From: DATFEN01 sp035691285
GTDB taxonomy: Bacteria; Acidobacteriota; Vicinamibacteria; Fen-336
NCBI GenBank assembly: GCA_035691285.1
Contig: DASSJI010000165.1
Coordinates: 1-27,294 of the forward strand
Direction: 5' to 3'
Length of the DNA: 27,294 nucleotides
Made by a program: the position numbers and the translations under genes. Below the pieces are notes generated by a model. That model saw nothing but the letters and a program-made list of their open reading frames with translations, ran no database searches and was not told the origin of the DNA. Of the stretch, positions 1 to 8,800 are shown piece by piece; position 1 is the first letter of the stretch, and every line of letters starts with the position of its first letter.

Positions 1-193
1 GCCCGGCCGGCAGGGCTAGAAGCCAGCGGCGGCGCCGGCGGGCGCGCAGCTCGCCGCGCCATGCGGCCAGAGCGCCCGCCCGCACGCGGGCGGCGACCTC
101 GACCGGAGGATCGGGCCTCGGGCCGGCCAGGCGCAGCAGGCGAGAGACGTCCTCGTCGGAGTCCGGCTCCTCGAACGGGCGTCGATCGGTCAT
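1..193 (-). CDS. Probable anti-sigma factor, N-terminal fragment
   Basis: A reading frame starts with ATG at 193 and stays open for 64 codons to the window edge, so only the N-terminus is seen. Its ATG shares bases with the TGA of the ECF sigma factor (ATGA overlap), which implies translational coupling. The start is acidic (MTDRRPFEEPDSDEDV), followed by an Arg-rich stretch (ELRARRRRRW) and then the first residues of a hydrophobic run (LLALPAG) just before the edge. A cytoplasmic N-terminus, basic stop and membrane segment, together with the position directly after an ECF sigma gene, fit a membrane anti-sigma factor. No zinc-binding HxxxCxxC motif is visible in this part. Function is inferred mainly from position. 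Confidence 0.55.
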   Translation of the reverse strand, partial: MTDRRPFEEPDSDEDVSRLLRLAGPRPDPPVEVAARVRAGALAAWRGELRARRRRRWLLALPAG

Positions 194-795
194 TTCGCCT
201 CCGCGGGCCGGCGCTCGCGTGCCAGGGACAGGAAGCCGTCGCGGAACGCCTCGCGCGCCCTTGCCAGGAGCGACTCGGCCGCCTTCGGGCCCAGGCCGAG
301 ACGCTGGCCGATCTCGGCCACGGTGAGGCCGTCGATGTACTTCCACTCCAGCGCATCCCCGTAACGGTGAGGCAGGCGGTCGAGCGTGGTCTGCACGGCC
401 GTGGCCACCTCGCGGCGCCGCAGCGCGCTCTCCGGATCGTCGGGGTTGTGGGCGGCCCAGGACTCGAGGGCCGCTCGCACCTCGGGCAGGTCCTCCGCGA
501 GGTCCACCCGGACCGTGCGCCCGCGAGCGTTGCAGTACGCGCTGATCTCGTTGCGGCAGAAGGTGCAGAGCCAGGTGAACAGAGCCGCTTCTCCCCGGTA
601 CGACGAGAGCTTCGTCAGGGCACGGCACAGCACGGCCTGCACCACCTCCTCGGCCGCGACCGCGTCTCGCAGCCGGACCGAGGCGAACCTGAAGAGCGCC
701 GGGAAGTAGGCGGCGAAGAACTCCTCGAAGGCCGCCTCCTGACCCGCCAGCATCCGCCTCACGAGGGCCCGGTCGCCCGCCGGATCGAGTTTCAT
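190..795 (-). CDS. ECF-type RNA polymerase sigma factor
   Basis: A 201-residue protein of normal length for an ECF sigma-70 factor, which directs RNA polymerase to a small stress or envelope regulon. Region 2 spans roughly residues 20-90: the FEEFFAAYFPALFRFA helix, then the GEAALFTWLCTFCRNEISAY block that corresponds to the -10-binding and melting segment. Region 4 spans roughly 130-190, with the helix-turn-helix LTVAEIGQRLGLGPKAAESL followed by LARAREAFRDGF. The region 2 segment is unusually rich in cysteine (LCTFC, AYC, VLC), which could allow redox effects, though this is speculation. The gene overlaps the downstream membrane-protein gene by ATGA, the usual sigma/anti-sigma arrangement. 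It is divergent from the DUF885 gene across about 40 bases. The ATG at 795 has only a weak Shine-Dalgarno sequence. Confidence 0.9.
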   Translation of the reverse strand: MKLDPAGDRALVRRMLAGQEAAFEEFFAAYFPALFRFASVRLRDAVAAEEVVQAVLCRALTKLSSYRGEAALFTWLCTFCRNEISAYCNARGRTVRVDLAEDLPEVRAALESWAAHNPDDPESALRRREVATAVQTTLDRLPHRYGDALEWKYIDGLTVAEIGQRLGLGPKAAESLLARAREAFRDGFLSLARERRPAEAK

Positions 796-838
796 GCCCT
801 GACGGTTAGAGGGCCCAGGGTCGCCGAATCATGCGCCG

Positions 839-2623
839 TTGCCAAGCCTCCGCCACCGGATAACATCAGCCATGCTCCTCGCCACCCTGGTTCTCTCGTC
901 CCCGTCCGTGGCCGCGCCCCTCGACGCCATCATCGCCCGCGAGTGGGAACAGCAGATGGCGCGCAACCCTGTCTGGGCGTCGCTGCTCGGCGACCGACGC
1001 TTCGCCGACCGCTGGGACGACGTGCGGCCGAGCGCCCTCGCCAGGGGGGCGGAGCACGATCGCGCGGTGCTCCTCGAGCTAAGGTCCATCGACACGTCGT
1101 CGCTCGAAGCCGAGCCGCGTCTCAACCTGGAGCTGCTGGCGCACGACTACGCCGACGCGGTCGAGGCGTTCGACCACGGGGCCCACCTGCTGTGGATGAG
1201 CCACCAGCAAGGGCTGCCGGAAGGGCTCGGCCGGCCCCCAGGCGTGCATGCCCTCGATGAGCTGGGCCCGAACCTCGCGTTCGACACGGCGGCCGACTAC
1301 GAAGCCTGGCTCGCCCGGCTCCGCGCGCTGCCGGACTACGTCGCGCAGGTCACGGAGCTGCTTCGCGCCGGCATGCGGGCCGGGCGCATGCACCCGCAGT
1401 TCGTGGCCGACCGCCTGGCGAAGGTGCTCGAAGCGCAGGTCGCCCGGAAGGCGGAGGAGACCGGCTTCTTCGAGCCGTTCACCCGATTCCCGGAGCGCGT
1501 CTCCGCGGCCGACCGCGGCCGCTTCGCGACCGCGGCACGCACCCTGGTCGCTGACCGAGCCCAACCTGCCCTGCGTGCGTTCCTGGCGTTCCTGCGAGAC
1601 GAATACCGCAAGTCGGCGCCTATCGAGGGCGGCCTCGGCCGCCAGGGAGGCGACGCGCTGTATCGGTGGCTCGCGCGTCACCACACCACGACCTCCCTGA
1701 CCCCGGCCGAAATCCACGCGACCGGCCTCGCGGAGGTGTCCCGTCTCCGCTCCGAGATGGAGAAGGTCAAGGCGCGCGTCGGCTTCGGGGGCTCGCTCGC
1801 CGAGTTCTTCCAACACCTGCGCACCGACCCTCGCTACTACTACTCCGACCCGCAGCAGCTCCTCGCGGGCTACCGCAGCCTCGCCAAGCGCGTCGATCCT
1901 CGCCTCGTGGCGCTCTTCGGCGTCCTGCCGCGCATGCCGTATGGCGTCGAGCCGACCCCGGAGGCACGGGCGCCCCACGCCACGACCGGCTTCTACTTCC
2001 CGGCGGCGCCCGACGGCTCCCGCGCGGGCACCTACCTCGTGAACCTGTATCGGCCCGAGATGCGGCCGAGGTGGGAGATGGTGCCACTGACGCTCCACGA
2101 GGCGGTGCCCGGGCATCATCTTCAGGTGTCCCTCGCCGCGGAGCTCCCGGGTTTGCCCGCCTTCCGCCGGCTCGGGTACCACACGGCCTTCGGCGAAGGC
2201 TGGGGCCTCTACTCGGAATGGCTCGGCCACGAGATGGGCCTGTACGAGGATCCCTACGACCACTTCGGGCAGCTCGGCTACGAGATGTGGCGTGCCGTGC
2301 GTCTCGTTGTCGACACCGGCATGCACGCGCAGGGGTGGACCCGCGAGCAGTCCGTCCGTTACTTCCTCGACAACTCTCCGCGTCCCGAGCTGGACGTCGT
2401 CAACGAGGTCGACCGCTACCTCGCGAACCCGGGGCAGGCCCTCGCCTACAAGGTCGGCCAGCTCAAGATCCTCGAGCTCCGCCGCCGCGCCGAGAAGGCC
2501 CTTGGCGAGGGCTTCGACGTCCGGGCGTTCCACGACCAGGTGCTGGGCTCAGGCTCGCTCCCGCTCGGCGTGCTGGAAGGGCGCATCGACGCATGGATCG
2601 CCCGGGCGGCGTCGGCTCCCTGA
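839..2623 (+). CDS. Exported DUF885-family metallohydrolase
   Basis: A protein of about 594 residues with the DUF885 layout. The gluzincin-like motif HEAVPGHH (residues 420-427) carries two zinc-ligand histidines and the catalytic Glu421, and a downstream Glu453 in FGEGWGLYSE is a likely third ligand. Residues 12-26 (MLLATLVLSSPSVAA) form a signal-peptide core ending in an AxA-like site, so the enzyme is probably periplasmic or secreted. The start is uncertain: TTG at 839 gives a basic n-region (RHR) before the hydrophobic core, whereas ATG at 872 gives a shorter signal without positive charge, and neither has a good Shine-Dalgarno sequence. The family is thought to contain peptidases or related hydrolases, and no substrate can be assigned. 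The gene stands alone between the divergent sigma factor and gdh. Confidence 0.88.
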   Translation: MPSLRHRITSAMLLATLVLSSPSVAAPLDAIIAREWEQQMARNPVWASLLGDRRFADRWDDVRPSALARGAEHDRAVLLELRSIDTSSLEAEPRLNLELLAHDYADAVEAFDHGAHLLWMSHQQGLPEGLGRPPGVHALDELGPNLAFDTAADYEAWLARLRALPDYVAQVTELLRAGMRAGRMHPQFVADRLAKVLEAQVARKAEETGFFEPFTRFPERVSAADRGRFATAARTLVADRAQPALRAFLAFLRDEYRKSAPIEGGLGRQGGDALYRWLARHHTTTSLTPAEIHATGLAEVSRLRSEMEKVKARVGFGGSLAEFFQHLRTDPRYYYSDPQQLLAGYRSLAKRVDPRLVALFGVLPRMPYGVEPTPEARAPHATTGFYFPAAPDGSRAGTYLVNLYRPEMRPRWEMVPLTLHEAVPGHHLQVSLAAELPGLPAFRRLGYHTAFGEGWGLYSEWLGHEMGLYEDPYDHFGQLGYEMWRAVRLVVDTGMHAQGWTREQSVRYFLDNSPRPELDVVNEVDRYLANPGQALAYKVGQLKILELRRRAEKALGEGFDVRAFHDQVLGSGSLPLGVLEGRIDAWIARAASAP

Positions 2624-2707
2624 CCGGCTTCCCGGTGCGATTCGTGCGGGGGGGCGCAGGCTTTTCGGATCACGTGACGCGCTCGACGAACCGGGGGACG
2701 CCCGGAG

Positions 2708-2741
2708 CCCGGCCCGGCGGCGGCGGCGGTGCCGGGCCGGG
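2708..2741 (+). promoter_or_regulatory. Strong GC hairpin in the gdh leader, with a competing hairpin
   Basis: CCCGGCCCGGC (2708-2718) pairs perfectly with GCCGGGCCGGG (2731-2741) around a 12-base GGC-repeat loop. A second stem, GGTGCC (2728-2733) with GGCACC (2742-2747), shares bases 2731-2733 with the first, so the two cannot form together. No T-run follows either. The site lies 45-80 bases before the gdh start, so it may be a leader structure, an attenuator-like switch, or the 3' end of the DUF885 transcript. GC-rich DNA forms stems easily, so function is unproven. Confidence 0.35.
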
Positions 2742-2786
2742 GGCACCCTCCTTGCATCCTCGGGGTCGGTGAAGCCGGGAGGGGCC

Positions 2787-4076
2787 ATGCTGCTGCAGAG
2801 GCCGTACAACTCGTTCGAGATCGCCCAGGCACAGTTCGACCGCGTCGCCGCCCTCATCGGCCTGGACGCCGCGTCCCGCGAACTCCTGCGCTGGCCGTTG
2901 CGCGAGTACAGCTTCGCGATCCCGGTGCGCATGGACGACGGCGAGGTCAAGGTGTACCGCGGCTTCCGCGTGCAGCACAACGACGCGCGCGGGCCGAGCA
3001 AGGGCGGGATCCGCTTCCACCCCCAGGAGACCCTCGACACGGTCCGGGCGCTCGCGATGTGGATGACCTGGAAGTGCGCCGTCGTGGACATCCCCCTCGG
3101 CGGCGGCAAGGGCGGCGTCGTGTGCGATCCGCACAACCTCTCGGCCCGCGAGCAGGAGCAGGTGTGCCGCGGATGGGTGCGCCAGATGGCCCGGAACGTG
3201 GGGCCGGTCTCCGACGTGCCCGCGCCTGACGTGATGACGAACGCCCAGCACATGCTCTGGATGCTCGACGAGTACGAGGCCGTCCACGGCGGCCGCCATC
3301 CCGGCTTCATCACCGGCAAGCCCGTGGGCATGGGCGGCTCCCTGGGCCGGACCGAGGCGACGGGCTACGGCGTCGTGTTCGCGCTGCGCGAGGCGCTGCG
3401 CGAGATGAACCTCGCCCCCGCGGCCACTCGGGCGAGCGTCCAGGGCTTCGGCAACGTGGCCCAGTACGCGATCCGCCTCTATCAGCAGCTCGGCGGCAAG
3501 GTCGTCTGCGTCTCGTGCTGGGACCAGAAGGAGCAGGCGTCCTTCGCCTACCGGCGCGGGTCGGGCGTCGACATGGACGCGCTGACCGGGATCACGGACC
3601 GCTTCGGCGGCATCGACCGGGGAAAGGCGCAGGAGCTCGGGTACGAGGTGCTGCCCGGTGAGGCGTGGATCGAGCAGCCCGTCGAGGTGCTGATCCCTTC
3701 GGCCCTGGAGAACCAGATCACCGCGGAGGGCGTGGCCCGGATCGCGCCCAGCGTCCGCATCGTGGCCGAGGGCGCCAACGGCCCCACGACCACGGACGGC
3801 GACGAGGCGCTCCGCCAGCGCGGCATCCGCGTGATCCCCGACTTCCTGGCCAACGCAGGGGGCGTGACCTGCAGCTACTTCGAGCAGGTCCAGAGCAACA
3901 CGAACTACTATTGGGAGAAGGACGAGGTGCTCGGGAAGCTCGACGTCAAGATGACCTCCGCCTACCTGGCCGTCAGCGAGCTGGCCAGGAAGCGCGCGCT
4001 GTCCCTGCGGGACGCGGCCTACGTGATCGCGATCGACCGCGTGGCGCAGGCCTGCCGCGACCGAGGCTGGGTGTAG
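2787..4076 (+). CDS. gdhA: Glutamate dehydrogenase (Glu/Leu/Phe/Val dehydrogenase family)
   Basis: A 429-residue enzyme of the size of hexameric glutamate dehydrogenases, which interconvert glutamate with 2-oxoglutarate and ammonium in the cytoplasm. The ATG at 2787 is chosen because GGGAGGGG lies just before it and the protein begins at the normal family N-terminus, although the frame is open far upstream. Visible motifs are GPSKGGIRFHP (Lys72), MTWKCAVVDIPLGGGKGG (Lys96 and the catalytic Lys108), the DVPAPD loop holding the catalytic Asp, and the Rossmann motif VQGFGNVAQYA near residue 220. The conserved EGANGPTT and PDFLANAGGV segments are also present. Cofactor preference (NAD or NADP) cannot be read with certainty. 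The next gene starts 13 bases after the stop on the same strand, suggesting one transcript with two ATP-grasp proteins. A family member acting on leucine is possible but less likely. Confidence 0.93.
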   Translation: MLLQRPYNSFEIAQAQFDRVAALIGLDAASRELLRWPLREYSFAIPVRMDDGEVKVYRGFRVQHNDARGPSKGGIRFHPQETLDTVRALAMWMTWKCAVVDIPLGGGKGGVVCDPHNLSAREQEQVCRGWVRQMARNVGPVSDVPAPDVMTNAQHMLWMLDEYEAVHGGRHPGFITGKPVGMGGSLGRTEATGYGVVFALREALREMNLAPAATRASVQGFGNVAQYAIRLYQQLGGKVVCVSCWDQKEQASFAYRRGSGVDMDALTGITDRFGGIDRGKAQELGYEVLPGEAWIEQPVEVLIPSALENQITAEGVARIAPSVRIVAEGANGPTTTDGDEALRQRGIRVIPDFLANAGGVTCSYFEQVQSNTNYYWEKDEVLGKLDVKMTSAYLAVSELARKRALSLRDAAYVIAIDRVAQACRDRGWV

Positions 4077-4089
4077 CCGATCGCTCTCC

Positions 4090-5823
4090 ATGGCCGAGCT
4101 GCCGTCCTTCGCGCGCCGCTTCTTCGGGGCCGACGAGACCTTCACCAGCATCGGCGGGGGCGAGATCGGCGGCAAGGCGGCGGGGCTGCGCCGGGCGCGC
4201 CAGGGTCTCGACGCGCGTCCCGCGGCGCTGCGCTTCGCGAGCCTGGCGATCGAGGTGCCGACGCTCACCGTGATCGGCACGGCCGTCTTCGAGGAGTTCC
4301 TGGCCAGGAACCGCCTGGACACCGCCGCGCTCGCGGAGCGCGACGATCGCGAGATCGCCCACGCGTTCCAGCGCGGCGAGCTGCCGCCGGCGATCCTGGG
4401 CGACCTGTGGGCGCTGGTGCGGGAGGTGCGCGCGCCGCTCGCGGTGCGTTCGTCGAGCCGTCTCGAGGACGCCCTGGCGCACCCCTTCGCCGGCGTCTAC
4501 GCGACCAAGATGACGCCCAACAACCAGCACGACCCCGAGTCGCGCTTCCGGCGGCTCACGGAAGCCGTGAAGTTCGTGTTCGCTTCCACGTTCCTCGAGG
4601 GCGCGCGCGCGTACCGCGCCAGCCTCGGGCCTTTGGCCGCGCGCGAATCGATGGCGGTGATCGTCCAGGAGGTGGTGGGGCGGCGCCACGGCCCTCGCTT
4701 CTACCCCGACCTCTCGTGCGTCGCCCGCTCCCTCAACTACTACCCGTTCGGGCCGGCGCGGCCGGAGGACGGCGTCATGAGCCTGGCGCTGGGTCTCGGC
4801 AAACAGATCGTGGACGGCGGGCGCTGCTTCACGCTCTCGCCCCGGCACCCGGGCTCAGGCCCGCCCTTCGCCTCGGCGAAGGCGCTCTTGGACGAGACCC
4901 AGACCAGCTTCTGGGCGGTCAACATGGGCCCGTCGCCGGCCTACGACCCCGCGGCCGAAACCGAGTACCTGGTGAGCGGAACGCTGGCAGAAGCCGAGAC
5001 GGACGGAGCGCTCGGGCTCGCGGCATCCACCTACGACTGGCAGCGCGACCGCGTCGTGCCGGGCCTGTCGGCGGCCGGACCTCGCGTGATCGACTTCGCG
5101 CCGCTCCGGCTGTGGCATGACATCCCGTGGTCCGAGGCCGTGGGCGGCCTGCTGGAGCAGTTCGAGCGGGACCTGGGGGCGCCGGTCGAGGTCGAGCTGG
5201 CCGCGACCTTCGAGGGCGGCCTCGGCCGGCTGGGGTTCCTCCAGGTACGGCCCATGGCCGCCGCCGCCGGCGACGGGGAGCTCGCCGACGCGGATCTGGC
5301 GAGCCCCTTGGCCGTGGTGGCCTCGGAGCGCGCCCTGGGCCACGGCGCCGTCCCGGCGCTGCGCGACGTGGTGTTCCTGCGGCCGCGTTTCGACATGCGC
5401 GACAGCCCGGCCGCGGCGCGGGAGCTGGTCGAGATGAACCGCGCCCTGCTCGAGGCCGGCCGGCCCTACCTGCTCATCGGCTTCGGCCGCTGGGGCAGCT
5501 CGGATGCGTGGCTGGGCGTGCCGGTCCAGTGGGGCCACGTGTCAGGCGCGCGGGCGCTCGTCGAGATGTCGCCCGAGGGTCGCGTCATCGAGCCCAGCCA
5601 GGGCTCGCACTTCTTCCACAACCTGCTCGGCCTGGGCGTGCCCTACCTGCAGGTGGCCCAGGACGGCCGCGTCGACTGGGAGTTCCTGCTCGGCCTGCCG
5701 CGGCGCCGCGAGACCCCGCGGGTGATCCATGCCGAGTGCGCCGCGGGCCTGTGCGTGCGCGTCGACGGGCGGCGCGGCCGGGGAGTCGTGCTGCGCTCGC
5801 CGGGCGAGGCCGCGCGTGCATGA
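4090..5823 (+). CDS. PEP/pyruvate-binding (PPDK N-terminal type) ATP-grasp protein without phosphohistidine domain
   Basis: A 577-residue protein. Residues about 15-395 match the ATP-grasp domain of PEP synthase and pyruvate phosphate dikinase: GGGEIGGKAAGL (Gly-rich entry, residues 18-29), LAVRSSSRLED with the phosphate-contacting Arg, FAGVYAT, MAVIVQEVVG, and LGFLQVRPM at the domain end. The swivelling phosphohistidine domain and the PEP-binding TIM barrel of the full enzymes are absent. Residues about 430-540 instead form a C-terminal module with GFGRWGSSDAWLGVPV and PSQGSHFFHNL, which recurs in the next gene (GRWGS and GTHFF). It therefore cannot carry out the complete PEP synthase cycle alone; sensing or phosphorylating a partner is possible. 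It follows gdh by 13 bases and overlaps the next start by 8 bases. Assignment of the domain is firm, the function unknown. Confidence 0.85.
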   Translation: MAELPSFARRFFGADETFTSIGGGEIGGKAAGLRRARQGLDARPAALRFASLAIEVPTLTVIGTAVFEEFLARNRLDTAALAERDDREIAHAFQRGELPPAILGDLWALVREVRAPLAVRSSSRLEDALAHPFAGVYATKMTPNNQHDPESRFRRLTEAVKFVFASTFLEGARAYRASLGPLAARESMAVIVQEVVGRRHGPRFYPDLSCVARSLNYYPFGPARPEDGVMSLALGLGKQIVDGGRCFTLSPRHPGSGPPFASAKALLDETQTSFWAVNMGPSPAYDPAAETEYLVSGTLAEAETDGALGLAASTYDWQRDRVVPGLSAAGPRVIDFAPLRLWHDIPWSEAVGGLLEQFERDLGAPVEVELAATFEGGLGRLGFLQVRPMAAAAGDGELADADLASPLAVVASERALGHGAVPALRDVVFLRPRFDMRDSPAAARELVEMNRALLEAGRPYLLIGFGRWGSSDAWLGVPVQWGHVSGARALVEMSPEGRVIEPSQGSHFFHNLLGLGVPYLQVAQDGRVDWEFLLGLPRRRETPRVIHAECAAGLCVRVDGRRGRGVVLRSPGEAARA

Positions 5824-8800
5824 GGAGCGCGCCCTCGGCGACGTGCTGCACGCGCTCCAGGAGCGTGCCAAGGAGCTGTCGTGCCTGTATCGCGTGGACG
5901 AGATCCTGGCGCGGCCTGGCCAGCCCGTGGACGAGGCGCTGCGGCACGTCGTGGCGGCGCTCCCCTCGGGCTGGCAGTATCCGGCCGTCTGCCAGGCGCG
6001 GATCGTGGTGGGTGGCCACAGCTACGAGCCCACCGGCTACGCCGAGAGCGCGTGGGCGCAGTCGGCGCCGATCCAGGTCCACGGCCGGGGTGTGGGCAAC
6101 GTCAGCGTGTCGTACACGGCGCCTCGGCCGCCCAGCGACGAAGGGCCCTTCCTCAAGGAGGAGCGCCGCCTCATCGACACGATCGCCGACCGCCTCTCCC
6201 GCTTCCTCGAGCAGCGCGAGCCGCGCCCGGAGGCCCAGGAAGCTGTCACCGGCGGGCAGGGCTTCCGGGCCGTGCTGGAGCTGCTCCGGGCCACCGACCA
6301 GAACCTGCACCGTCGGATCGCACGCAAGATGCTCAACCACCTGGCGTGGAGCGGCGTCGGCGAAGCCCGCGAGCTGCTGCTGCGTCATTCCGCCGAGCGC
6401 TCTGCCATGGGCGACGACAACCGGCCCACGGCCCGCAGCGGTCCCGAGGACTTCGAGGCGACGGCCCGTGAGACGTTCCGCATCGCCGCGGCCCAGATCA
6501 GCGAGACGGAGATCTCCGCCCTAGTGCAGGTCTGGATCCGCGAGGACCGCGTGGATTTCCTGGTCCAGGCCCTGGAGACGCCGTACACGTCCCTGGTCGA
6601 GATCGGCAACGCCCTGGACCGCTTCGCCCGCACCGGCGTCGCCACACGCGACCTCTCGATCGCCACTCAAGTCGGCCTCGGCAGCGCGCTCGTGCGCCGG
6701 CTCCTGACCGAGGACCAGGACGCCATCAACCGGGCGCGGCGCTACGTCCAGGTCGAGGACTTTCTCGAACTCGTCTCGCGCACCGTGCTCCTGCCGCGCA
6801 GCCACGGCCACCTGGGCGGCAAGGCCAGCGGGCTCTTCCTGGCCGAGCGCATCCTGAGGCGCTCGCCGGAATACGCGAACGCGCTGGAAGGCATCCGCGT
6901 CCCGAGGACCTGGCACCTGCCCTCCGACGGGATCCTGCACTTCGTGGCCTACAACGACCTCGACGAGGTCTACTCCTGGAAGTACCGCGACATCGACCAG
7001 ATCCGCCAGGAATACCCCCACATCCTCCAGCTCTTCAAGAACTCCCGCTTCCCGCCCGAGATCGAGCACGGCGTGGCTCGCGCCCTCGACGACCTCGGGG
7101 ACGCGCCGCTCATCGTCCGCAGCTCGAGCCTGCTCGAGGACCGCGCCGGCTCGGCCTTCTCGGGCAAGTACAAGAGCCTGTTCCTCGCCAACCGTGGCGA
7201 CAAGGACGAGCGCTTGGCCGCGCTCCTCGACGCCATCGCCGAGGTCTACGCTTCCACCTTCAGCCCCGACCCGATCCAGTACCGGTCGGAGCGGGGCCTT
7301 CTGGAGCATCACGAGGAGATGGCCGTGATGATCCAGCCCGTGGTCGGGACCCGCGTGGGGCGGTACTTCCTCCCCGCGTTCTCCGGCGTGGGCTTCAGCA
7401 ACAACGAGCTGCGCTGGTCGCCCCGCATCCGGCGCGAGGACGGGCTTCTGCGCCTGGTGCCCGGCCTGGGCACGCGGGCCGTCGACCGCCTGGCGGACGA
7501 CTACCCGGTGCTGGCCGCCCCCGGCCAGCCCGGGCTGCGCGTGAACGCCAGTCCCGAGGACGTGGCGCGCTACTCGCCCAAGCGGGTCGACGTCATCGAC
7601 CTCGCGACCAACCGCTTCGAGACGATGGAGCTGCGCGCCTTCCTCCGCGAGTGCGGCCACGAGTGGCCGGCCTTGCGCCAGCTCGTGTCGGTCTACGAGG
7701 GCGACCGGCTGCGCCGCGCGACGAGCCTGGGGCCCGACTTCGAGCGCGAGGACGTGGTGGTGACCTTCGAGGGGCTGCTCGCCGACACGTCGTTCCTCGC
7801 GCGCATGCAGGCGCTCTTGAAGCTGCTCGGCGAGGGCCTCGCCACGCCCGTCGACGTGGAGTTCGCGTCCGACGGGCGGGACCTCTACCTGCTCCAGTGC
7901 CGGCCCCAGAGCAGCGCCGCCGAGGACCATCCGGCCCCGGTGCCGCGGGACGTGCCGCCCGCGTCCGTCGTGTTCTCCGCGCACCGCCACGTCTCGAACG
8001 GCGCGGTGCCGGACATCACCCACATCGTCTACGTGGACCCGGAGGGCTACAGCCGCCTGTCGAACCCGGAAGCGCTGCGCCAGGTGGCCCGAGCGGTGGG
8101 CGCTGCCAACAAGCTGCTGCCGAAGCGCCAGTTCATCTTGATGGGGCCCGGCCGCTGGGGCAGCCGCGGCGACGTCCGCCTCGGCGTCGGCGTCACCTAC
8201 GCCGACATCAGCAACGCGGCCATGCTGATCGAGATCGCGCGCCAGAAGGGCAACTACGTGCCGGACCTGTCCTTCGGCACCCACTTCTTCCAGGACCTCG
8301 TGGAGTCGCAGATCCGCTACCTGCCCCTCTACCCGGACGACCCCGGCGTGGCCTTTGCCGAAGCCTTCCTGCGCCGCGCCGAGAGCGTGCTGACCGAGCT
8401 GCTCCCGGCCTTTGCCCCTCTCGCGGACACGGTGCGCGTCATCGACGTGCCCCGGGCGACCGGGGGCCAGGTGTTGAAGGTGGCGATGAACGCCGACCTG
8501 AACGAAGCGCTGGGCTTCCTGGCCGCGCCGGGAAGCTTCGCCCGGCGGGCGGCGGCGGTCCCGGCGCGCGCCGCTCAGGACGACGAGCACTGGCGCTGGC
8601 GGCTCCGGATGGCGGAGCGCATCGGCGCCGACCTGGATCCCGCGCGCTTCGGTGTCAAGGCTCTCTACGTCTACGGTTCGACCAAGAACGCCACGGCCGG
8701 GCCGGGCAGCGACCTCGACCTCATCGTCCACTTCGCCGGCGACGAGACGCAGCGCCGCGAGCTCTTGTCCTGGCTCCAGGGCTGGAGCCAGGCGCTGGCC

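Noticed and set aside
61..1260. Plus-strand frame of 399 codons at the start of the window
   Set aside because: It is opposite the sigma and anti-sigma genes and overlaps the DUF885 gene in another frame; its composition is not protein-like.
2719..2730. GGC-repeat run as a functional microsatellite
   Set aside because: Only four imperfect units, and best explained as the loop of the hairpin before gdh in GC-rich DNA.
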